From an uncultured Collinsella sp. (GTDB taxonomy: Bacteria; Actinomycetota; Coriobacteriia; Coriobacteriales; Coriobacteriaceae), in the NCBI GenBank assembly GCA_947003675.1, contig CAMQPJ010000115.1:1-5093 (forward strand): a stretch of 5,093 bases of DNA, read 5' to 3'. A program made the translations under genes and the position numbers. The number at the start of each line of letters is the position of its first letter. Within the stretch, counting starts at the first letter, position 1. This document shows, in pieces, positions 1 through 4,697 of this stretch. The notes beneath the pieces were generated by a model that worked only from the letters and a program-made list of their open reading frames with translations, was not told the DNA's origin and did not search any database.

Positions 1-737
1 CCGCAGGTGAGCACCGCGTCGCCCTTTTCCTCCGCCTCGTTAAAGAGCGCAAAGTCGAAGCTGTCCACATCGATCACGTCCACGCCGCCGTCTGCCAAAA
101 GATCGATACGCAGGCTGTCCATAGCGTCGTTGCCGTGGCGGAGTACGCGCAGACGCATGCCCTCCAGGTCGGCAACCGTAATGCGATTCTTGCGCGCCAG
201 CGGGCTCGTGCGCGGCACGTCGATATAAAACGGTACGTTAACGATGCGGAGCTTTTGGCAGGCGTCGCCCCAGCGCGGGGTCGAAAAACTCGACTGCACT
301 ACATCCACCTCGCGACCAAGGCTGCGCATGACGGATTCGCGTTCGTCGTAGAGGTCGCTCACCGGCACGATCTCGAAGCGCAACGATGGCTCCAGCTCGT
401 GTACGTCCGTCCACATCGACAGCGTTTGGCGCCCCGGGCACATCATCGACACGCCCAGACGCACGGCACCGCCATCGCCCGCCGCGCGTCGGGCGCGACG
501 CAGCGCATCCTCGGACTGCCGCATGATCGAGCGCGCGTCGTCCACCAGCAGAGCGCCCGCCGGCGTCACCTTAACACCCGAATGCGAGCGCTCGAACAAC
601 GTGATGCCAAACTCGGCCTCGAAGCCCGACACCTGCTTGACGAGCGCCGGGGTCGACACGCGCAATTTTGCCGCCGCACGCGAGAAGCTTCCCAGCTCCG
701 CGGCGGCCGATATGGCCTCGAGTCGTCGATCGTACAC
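1..737 (-). CDS. LysR-type transcriptional regulator, C-terminus cut off by window edge
   Basis: This is a DNA-binding regulator of the LysR family, which usually bind a small-molecule effector and control a divergently transcribed target set. Translating the minus strand gives 245 residues with no stop up to the window edge. The N-terminus has the winged helix-turn-helix: residues 4-37 include ELGSFSRAAAKLRVSTPALVKQ, followed by FEAEFGITLFER and the family hallmark VTPAG at 57-61. Residues 62-86 form the charged linker helix, and from about residue 91 (VRLGVSMM) the periplasmic-binding-protein-like effector domain begins. Family members are about 300 residues, so roughly 50 C-terminal residues lie outside. 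The start is a GTG at 737-735, chosen because GGGAG (744-748 on the complement) sits six bases upstream and the next residues match the usual LysR N-terminus. A nearby ATG at 762-760 is out of frame and stops after seven codons. It faces the dehydrogenase-transporter set across 234 bp and is the obvious candidate to control it. The family call is firm; the effector is unknown. Confidence 0.95.
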   Translation of the reverse strand, partial: MYDRRLEAISAAAELGSFSRAAAKLRVSTPALVKQVSGFEAEFGITLFERSHSGVKVTPAGALLVDDARSIMRQSEDALRRARRAAGDGGAVRLGVSMMCPGRQTLSMWTDVHELEPSLRFEIVPVSDLYDERESVMRSLGREVDVVQSSFSTPRWGDACQKLRIVNVPFYIDVPRTSPLARKNRITVADLEGMRLRVLRHGNDAMDSLRIDLLADGGVDVIDVDSFDFALFNEAEEKGDAVLTC

Positions 738-835
738 GTCAATCTCCCGTTTCCAGACGCATGGCAATGAACTGCCGAAGGGGGGTCGTTTTGGCAGGTC
801 ACGCGCTCAATTGAGAAAAAACTGCATCGCACAGT

Positions 836-852
836 GTAAACCTATGGTTAAC
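836..852. promoter_or_regulatory. Candidate operator dyad in the divergent intergenic region
   Basis: GTAAACC and GGTTAAC flank a central TAT, giving a 17-bp inverted repeat with one mismatched pair. It lies about 100 bp upstream of the LysR-type gene start and about 120 bp upstream of the SDR start, where a LysR recognition site shared by both directions would be expected. It does not fit the textbook T-N11-A spacing exactly (the symmetric T and A are 13 bases apart), so assignment to this regulator is inference. A perfect 10-bp palindrome, CTCAATTGAG, sits nearby at 806-815 and is an alternative site. Confidence 0.4.
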
Positions 853-873
853 GCCATTCTAACAAATATGCAA

Positions 874-902
874 TTCACCTGCGCAAATGCAAAGCATACG
901 AT
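874..902 (+). promoter_or_regulatory. Candidate sigma-70-type promoter for the SDR-transporter-Gfo/Idh set
   Basis: TTCACC (874-879) and TACGAT (897-902) are separated by 17 bases and each matches four of six positions of the vegetative consensus hexamers. Transcription would start near 909, leaving a leader of about 60 bases before the ATG at 972. The promoter is embedded in repeats that could bind a regulator: TATGC at 867-871 is inverted as GCATA at 894-898, overlapping the -10 box, and ATGCAA occurs directly at 868-873 and 887-892. The match is modest, so this is a reasoned guess. Confidence 0.45.
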
Positions 903-918
903 AACCAGCGAAAACCAC

Positions 919-945
919 GTGGGTCGGTTAATGGGAGCGACCCAC
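919..945 (+). promoter_or_regulatory. 8-bp inverted repeat in the predicted SDR 5' leader
   Basis: GTGGGTCG (919-926) is the exact reverse complement of CGACCCAC (938-945), with 11 bases between. It lies after the predicted transcription start and ends 26 bases before the SDR start codon. It could fold in mRNA or serve as a DNA operator just downstream of the promoter. No U-run follows, so it is not a conventional terminator. The perfect symmetry is seen; the role is inference. Confidence 0.4.
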
Positions 946-971
946 CGGGAGGCACAAGAAGGGAAGTTCCT

Positions 972-1853
972 ATGAGCAACTGGCTTAAGCTCGAGGGCGA
1001 TGTCTGCGCCGTGACCGGCGCACTCGGCGGTATGGGCGTCGAGATCTGCCGCGAGTTCGCCCGCAACGGCGCCAATGTCGTCCTGCTCGACCTGGACGAG
1101 GAGAAGGTCAAGGCCGCAGCCGCCGACCTCGCCGCCGAGTTTGGCATCCACGCCGAGGGCTACAAGATGAACGCCACCGACGAGGCCGAGGTTCAGGCCG
1201 CCGTCGACGCCACCATCGCCGACTTCGGCCGCGTCGACGTTCTCGTCAACACCGCCGGTATCCTGCGCTTCGCAGCCATGGAAGACCTGCCTCTGAGCGA
1301 CTGGGAGCAGGTGCTCAACGTCAACCTCACCGGTTACTTCATCACCTCACAGCGCTTTGGTCGCGAGATGATCAAGGCCGGCCAGGGCCGCCTGGTGCAC
1401 ATCTCGACCGTTGCCAGCCACTCCCCCGAGACGTTCTCGGGCGTGTACAGCTCCACCAAGGCCGGCGTCAACATGATGTCCAAGATGCTCGCCGCCGAGT
1501 GGGGCCCCTACGGCGTCCGCTCCAACTGCGTCGAGCCCTGCTTCGTTAAGACCCCGATGTCGGCCAACTTCTACGCCGACCCCGAGGTCGAGAAGAGCCG
1601 CAGCCGCCTCATCGCCACGCGCCGCATCGGCGAGGTCAGCGATATCGCCAACGCCGTCATGTTCCTGGCGTCCAAGCGCTCGGACTTTACCACCGGCGAC
1701 GCCATCAAGGTCGACGGCGGCTTCTCCAACATGATGGGCGACCTCACCGCCAAGCCCGGCGGCCGTCGCGCCTATGCCGACAACTACCTCAAGAACAAGG
1801 GTGTCGAGCTTTGGTCCGATGAGTCCGGCGTCGCCAAGCCGACTGACCAGTAA
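972..1853 (+). CDS. Classical short-chain dehydrogenase/reductase (SDR), probably NAD-dependent
   Basis: This 293-residue cytosolic oxidoreductase should interconvert an alcohol and a ketone. It has the Rossmann glycine motif TGALGGMG (15-22), Asp40 at the end of the second beta strand (VVLLDLD), which usually favours NAD over NADP, NTAG at 93-96, the structural Asn118 in NVNLTG, the active-site YSSTK with Tyr159 and Lys163, and the C-terminal VDGGF (247-251). Two positions are odd. The usual catalytic Ser, 13 residues before Tyr, is Thr146 (HISTVAS, with Ser145 and Ser149 close by). The usual PG of the cofactor loop reads PC (EPCFVKTPM, 188-196). About 42 residues follow VDGGF, longer than the ~250-residue norm. 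The ATG at 972 is preceded by the purine-rich AAGGGAAG (959-966). It is first in a probable operon, 65 bp before the transporter. Sequence style resembles sugar-acid or polyol dehydrogenases, but the substrate cannot be assigned. Confidence 0.95.
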   Translation: MSNWLKLEGDVCAVTGALGGMGVEICREFARNGANVVLLDLDEEKVKAAAADLAAEFGIHAEGYKMNATDEAEVQAAVDATIADFGRVDVLVNTAGILRFAAMEDLPLSDWEQVLNVNLTGYFITSQRFGREMIKAGQGRLVHISTVASHSPETFSGVYSSTKAGVNMMSKMLAAEWGPYGVRSNCVEPCFVKTPMSANFYADPEVEKSRSRLIATRRIGEVSDIANAVMFLASKRSDFTTGDAIKVDGGFSNMMGDLTAKPGGRRAYADNYLKNKGVELWSDESGVAKPTDQ

Positions 1854-1865
1854 ACCAACCTGACA

Positions 1866-1895
1866 GGGAGGCCCGCGGATACGCCCGCTCCTCCC
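1866..1895 (+). other. Intercistronic hairpin between SDR and transporter genes
   Basis: GGGAGG (1866-1871) pairs with CCTCCC (1890-1895), and inside it GCGG (1875-1878) can pair with CCGC (1885-1888). No T-run follows, so it is not a good terminator. It fills most of the 65-bp gap just ahead of the transporter's ribosome binding site. It may protect the upstream transcript end or tune translation, which is inference from position. Confidence 0.4.
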
Positions 1896-1906
1896 CCGTG
1901 TCGATT

Positions 1907-1914
1907 AGAAAGAG
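1907..1914 (+). promoter_or_regulatory. Ribosome binding site that sets the transporter start
   Basis: AGAAAGAG lies four bases before the ATG at 1919 and matches the anti-Shine-Dalgarno well. An in-frame GTG at 1898 would add seven residues (MSIRKSP) but is preceded only by a C-rich stretch, so the ATG at 1919 is the better start. Confidence 0.7.
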
Positions 1915-1918
1915 TCCA

Positions 1919-3175
1919 ATGGCTTCCACCAACTCCAACAAGGGTCGCGCCGTCGTGCTTTCCGCCGCGTGCGTCACCATGTTCTTCATCAGCTCCATTG
2001 CGCTGTATTCCGTCGTGAGCAAGAACCTGCTCGCCGTCTACCCCGAGTGGTCCAGCGCCCTTACCTGGGCTTTCCCAGTCTTTCAGACCATCATGGCCGT
2101 GACGGGTATCTTCGCCGGCCGCATCTCCGACAAGATCGGCCCGCGCAACGTCGTGATCGCCGCCGCCGTGTGCTACGGCCTGGGCTGGTTCATGTCCGGC
2201 ACCGTCACCGAGCCGTGGCAGTTCTACCTGTGGTTCTCACTCGTCGCCGCCGTCGGCAACGGTCTGGGCTATAACCCGGCGCTCACCACCGGCCAAAAGT
2301 GGTTCATCGACAAGAAGGGTCTCGCCTCCGGCATCACCCTGGCCGCTTCGACCGCCGGTCCCGCCGTGCTGTCCCCGGTGCTCGCCTCGCTGCTCATCCC
2401 GAGCCTGGGCATCTTTGGCGCCCTTAAGGCGCTCGGCGTCATCTTCTTTGTGACGATCGCCGCCTCCGCCCTGTTCCTGAAGGCCCCCGAGGCCGGTTGG
2501 CTGCCCGAGGGCTTCGAGGCCCCCAAGGGCGGCGCGCACGCCGGCACCTTCGGCGACCTCACCCCGGGCGAGATGGTCAAGACCCCGCGCTTCTGGGTCC
2601 TCATCGTCACCTTCGCCTTTGCCGCCACCGCGGGCACCCTGCTCGTGGGCAAGGTTGCCTCCATCGCCGCCGTCCAGCTCTTCGCCGACCCCACGAGCGC
2701 CGCTGCCGTCGCCCTCGGCGGCGTGGTGGTCTCCGTCAACACCTGCGCTAACCTGGTTGGTCGTCTGTCCTTTGGCCAGATCATCGACAAACTCGGCGCC
2801 TACAAGTCGCTGCTCATCAGCCTTGTCGTCACCATCGTCGCGCTCGTCATCATGTCGATGAGCTTTACGCAGAGCATGTTCTTTGTGGCGCTCGCCCTGC
2901 TCGGCTTTAGCTTTGGCGCCCTGCTCGTCATCTACCCGCCGCTCACCGGTGGCGCCTTTGGCACCAGCAACATCGGCGTCAACTACGGCATCATGTTTTT
3001 GGGCTATGCCGCTTCCACCTGGATCAGCCAGCCCATCACCGCCGTGCTGTATCACGCCGAGGCCGGCAGTGCCGCCTACCAGCAGTCCTTCTACGGCGCC
3101 ATTGTGATCGCCGCCATCGCCGTCGTGCTTACCGTCTACATGATGGTCTCCGACAGCAAGAAGAAGTCCGCCTAG
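1919..3175 (+). CDS. Major facilitator transporter, oxalate/formate antiporter (OFA)-like
   Basis: This 418-residue inner-membrane carrier probably moves a small organic anion or related metabolite. The sequence shows about 12 hydrophobic helices split by a hydrophilic central loop (about 188-225). The major-facilitator loop signature GRISDKIGPR lies at 67-76, with its second-half counterpart GRLSFGQIIDKLG at 281-293. Features typical of the OFA subfamily are GLGYNPALTTGQKWFIDKKG (115-134), the loop APEAGWLPEGF (189-199), KTPRFW (221-226) entering helix 7, and YPPLTGGAFGTSNIGVNYG (339-357). In characterised OxlT, substrate recognition uses an Arg in helix 8 and a Lys in helix 11. Arg282 may be the Arg equivalent, but the segment NYGIMFLGYAASTWIS (355-370) carries no basic residue, so oxalate is not supported. 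The protein starts with a short cytosolic tail and ends SDSKKKSA. It sits between two dehydrogenases and most likely imports their substrate. The family call is strong; the cargo is unknown. Confidence 0.93.
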   Translation: MASTNSNKGRAVVLSAACVTMFFISSIALYSVVSKNLLAVYPEWSSALTWAFPVFQTIMAVTGIFAGRISDKIGPRNVVIAAAVCYGLGWFMSGTVTEPWQFYLWFSLVAAVGNGLGYNPALTTGQKWFIDKKGLASGITLAASTAGPAVLSPVLASLLIPSLGIFGALKALGVIFFVTIAASALFLKAPEAGWLPEGFEAPKGGAHAGTFGDLTPGEMVKTPRFWVLIVTFAFAATAGTLLVGKVASIAAVQLFADPTSAAAVALGGVVVSVNTCANLVGRLSFGQIIDKLGAYKSLLISLVVTIVALVIMSMSFTQSMFFVALALLGFSFGALLVIYPPLTGGAFGTSNIGVNYGIMFLGYAASTWISQPITAVLYHAEAGSAAYQQSFYGAIVIAAIAVVLTVYMMVSDSKKKSA

Positions 3176-3183
3176 TTTTACCG

Positions 3184-3214
3184 ATGCGACAAAGGGGCAG
3201 CCCCTTTGTCGCAT
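3184..3214 (+). terminator. Perfect 14-bp hairpin between transporter and Gfo/Idh genes (weak terminator or attenuator)
   Basis: ATGCGACAAAGGGG (3184-3197) is the exact reverse complement of CCCCTTTGTCGCAT (3201-3214), leaving a loop of only CAG. It begins nine bases after the transporter stop. The bases after it (TCCACC) lack a run of T, so it is a poor intrinsic terminator by the usual rule. Partial termination or protection of the upstream mRNA from 3' exonucleases fits better, and would give lower expression of the Gfo/Idh gene than of the first two. No convincing separate promoter is visible in the remaining 31 bases. Confidence 0.55.
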
Positions 3215-3245
3215 TCCACCGGTCACCAGTATTTAAGGAGTCGAA

Positions 3246-4286
3246 ATGTCTGAGCTCAACCCCGTCCGCATTGCCGTTATCGGCGCCGGCGCCATGGGCC
3301 GCAACCACATCCGCTTTGTCACCGAGGAGCCCGAGGCCGAGCTCGTCGCCATCGCCGACGCCTTTGAGGGCGCCCGCGCCACGGCCGAGGCCGCCGGCGT
3401 GCCGTTTTACACCGATCCCGCCCAGATGATGGACGAGGTCAAGCCCGAGGCCGTCATTATCGCCACCCCCAACGACCTGCACTTGGGCGTTGCCCGCGAG
3501 GCTGTGAAGCGCAACATCGTGCCGCTGGTCGAAAAGCCGATCTCCAACGATCTCGAGGACGCGCAGGCCTTCGCCGCCGAGGCCGAGACCGCCGGCGTGC
3601 CCGTGCTCGTAGGTCAGCACCGTCGCCACAACCCCTTCGTCAACAAGGCCAAGGAGATCATTGAGTCCGGCGAGCTGGGCAAGCTCACCGTATCGAGCTT
3701 CCACTACATGATCTATAAGAATGACGAGTACTTTGACGTCGAGTGGCGCCGCAAGAAGGGTGCCGGCCCAATCCTGGTCAACCTGGTGCACGACGTCGAC
3801 CTGCTCCGCTACCTGCTGGGAGAGCCCGTTGCCGTCCAGGGCATGCAGTCCAGCGCCGCCCGCGGGTTTGAGACCGAGGACTCCGCCGTGGTCAACGTCC
3901 GTTTTGCCGATGGCGCGCTCGCGAGCATGACCATCTCCGACGCCACCGCCAGCCCCTGGAACTGGGAGGCAACCGCTCGCGAGGACCCGCAGTACCGTCC
4001 CTTCGACGCCGACGCCTACTTTATCGGCGGCACTAAGGGTGCCCTTTCGCTGCCCCGCCTGCACCAGTTCTCCTACGACGGCGCCTCCAACTGGCACAAG
4101 CCGCTGCAGATGGAGATTCCGGCCGTCGACCCGGCGCTGCCGCACAAGATGCAGCTCAAGCACTTTGTGAAGGTCGTCCGCCGCGAGGTCGAGCCCGTCG
4201 TGACCCCCGCCGACAACGTCAAGACGCTCACGCTTCTCAACGCCATCAAGGAGGCCGCCGAGACCGGCCAGCTCGTCGAGCTGTAA
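3246..4286 (+). CDS. Gfo/Idh/MocA-family NAD(P)-dependent oxidoreductase
   Basis: This complete 346-residue cytosolic enzyme belongs to the glucose-fructose oxidoreductase / inositol dehydrogenase / MocA family, which oxidises or reduces a hydroxyl of sugars, inositols, sugar acids or related compounds. The N-terminal Rossmann domain has VIGAGAMGRNH (11-21), Asp38 ending the second strand, ATPNDLH (73-79), and the signature EKP (96-98) with catalytic Lys97. The C-terminal domain has GQHRRHNP (123-130) and LVNLVHDVDLLRYLLG (177-192), with His182 in the catalytic position. The Asp normally four residues before that His is Val178, with Asn179 next to it. Together with SPWNWE (237-242) and FIGGTKGALSLPRL (258-271), this points to a particular subfamily rather than classical inositol dehydrogenases such as IolG. 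AAGGAG (3235-3240) five bases before the ATG fixes the start. It follows the transporter by 70 bp across a strong hairpin and is the last gene before a terminator. The family is firm; the substrate is not known. Confidence 0.95.
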   Translation: MSELNPVRIAVIGAGAMGRNHIRFVTEEPEAELVAIADAFEGARATAEAAGVPFYTDPAQMMDEVKPEAVIIATPNDLHLGVAREAVKRNIVPLVEKPISNDLEDAQAFAAEAETAGVPVLVGQHRRHNPFVNKAKEIIESGELGKLTVSSFHYMIYKNDEYFDVEWRRKKGAGPILVNLVHDVDLLRYLLGEPVAVQGMQSSAARGFETEDSAVVNVRFADGALASMTISDATASPWNWEATAREDPQYRPFDADAYFIGGTKGALSLPRLHQFSYDGASNWHKPLQMEIPAVDPALPHKMQLKHFVKVVRREVEPVVTPADNVKTLTLLNAIKEAAETGQLVEL

Positions 4287-4294
4287 TGCCTTAG

Positions 4295-4338
4295 GGCGGG
4301 CCGCGGCAGAAGCCCCATGCCGAACCCTTCGGTCCGCC
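4295..4338 (+). other. Compound hairpin in the 3' untranslated region of the Gfo/Idh gene
   Basis: GGCGGGCC (4295-4302) can pair with GGTCCGCC (4331-4338) with one G-U pair. Within it CGGCA (4304-4308) pairs with TGCCG (4318-4322). An alternative smaller hairpin, CCGAA-CCC-TTCGG, spans 4320-4332. It starts nine bases after the stop codon and lacks a T-run. It probably acts with the terminator that follows, either as a pause or as a 3'-end stabiliser. Confidence 0.4.
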
Positions 4339-4358
4339 ACCAACAAGCCCCTCTTCTT

Positions 4359-4394
4359 TGCCCCGCAAGCAGCCTCCTGCCCGCGGGGCATTTT
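4359..4394 (+). terminator. Intrinsic terminator ending the SDR-transporter-Gfo/Idh set
   Basis: TGCCCCGC (4359-4366) pairs perfectly with GCGGGGCA (4383-4390), followed at once by TTTT (4391-4394). Between the arms GCAG (4369-4372) pairs with CTGC (4377-4380) around a four-base loop, separated from the main stem by a 2x2 internal loop. A GC-rich stem plus a short T-run about 75 bases after the Gfo/Idh stop codon is a classic rho-independent terminator. The T-run is short, so efficiency may be moderate. Confidence 0.8.
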
Positions 4395-4455
4395 GCTACC
4401 TTTCCGACGATTTTTCTGAGACGGGGGCCTTTTTGCATCTCGGCTTGATTCGTTC

Positions 4456-4615
4456 GCCACGAAATGGGCCTATCTACTACGTTTAACCGATTACCCTCAA
4501 CCATGCCGAATTTTGCGAAATTAAAACCGCAGGTAGACGGCTTGCGTATTCTCGGAAAACCGGGGGATGGTCGACCCATACGGTTCAAACGTAGTAGATA
4601 GGCCGTTTTCGTGAC
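4456..4615. repeat. ~160-bp palindromic element with long inverted arms (MITE-like or structured RNA)
   Basis: The arms at 4467-4484 and 4587-4604 are perfect 18-bp reverse complements, built on CCTATCTACTACGTTT. Pairing continues outward to 4456/4615 (13 of 16 or so positions with scattered mismatches, including CACGAAA against TTTCGTG) and inward through AACCG (4485-4489) against CGGTT (4581-4585), with one bulged C. Further in, ACCAT (4500-4504) can pair with ATGGT (4567-4571). The centre could form AATTT-TGCG-AAATT (4509-4522), CGCAG against CTTGCG (4528-4532/4541-4546, one bulge), and CTCGG-AAAA-CCGGG (4551-4564). No credible ORF lies inside, and I see no clear target-site duplication at the ends. 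The stretch is visibly less GC-rich than the genes beside it. It may be a non-autonomous mobile repeat or a folded RNA acting ahead of tex. The symmetry is seen directly; both roles are inference. Confidence 0.6.
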
Positions 4616-4620
4616 GCAGC

Positions 4621-4639
4621 CCCAAAACAGTCTTTTGGG
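4621..4639. promoter_or_regulatory. 7-bp inverted repeat upstream of tex
   Basis: CCCAAAA (4621-4627) and TTTTGGG (4633-4639) are exact reverse complements around CAGTC. The dyad sits about 60 bases before the tex start codon and just outside the palindromic element. It is not followed by T-rich sequence and its stem is weak, so a protein-binding site near the tex promoter is more likely than a terminator. No convincing -35/-10 pair for tex was found in 4605-4690. Confidence 0.3.
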
Positions 4640-4697
4640 ACGGGTGGTATCCTTGGTAGCTCTGCGCTGCAAACGTACCTCAAACGCAAGGAGTCCC

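Noticed and set aside
135..770. Plus-strand open frame of 211 codons opposite the LysR-type gene
   Set aside because: The Arg/His/Ala-rich product has no recognisable domain, while the minus strand gives a clean LysR protein with all expected motifs.
1898..1918. GTG start for the transporter, seven codons upstream
   Set aside because: It has only C-rich sequence before it, whereas ATG at 1919 has AGAAAGAG at correct spacing.
2237..3226. Minus-strand open frame of 329 codons opposite the transporter gene
   Set aside because: The translation is a low-complexity Gly/Asp/Glu/His-rich product without domains, a codon-bias shadow of the transporter.
3129..4460. Long minus-strand open frame of 443 codons opposite the Gfo/Idh gene
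   Set aside because: It is antisense to a gene with clear family motifs. Its Gly/Val/Leu/Asp-rich translation is what a GC-rich third position yields on the opposite strand, and it crosses the terminator and stop region.
4456..4615. CRISPR array or attachment site
   Set aside because: There are only two arms, in inverted rather than direct orientation, with no repeat-spacer periodicity and no integrase gene nearby.
4635..4681. Possible tex promoter (TTGGGA with TAGCTC, or TTGGTA with TACCTC)
   Set aside because: The -10 matches are too poor, and the second pair would place the start of transcription on top of the ribosome binding site.
4287..4697. tRNA or other known RNA gene in the gap before tex
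   Set aside because: No cloverleaf with a T-loop GTTCRA motif and CCA-like end was found, and I recognise no known riboswitch core.
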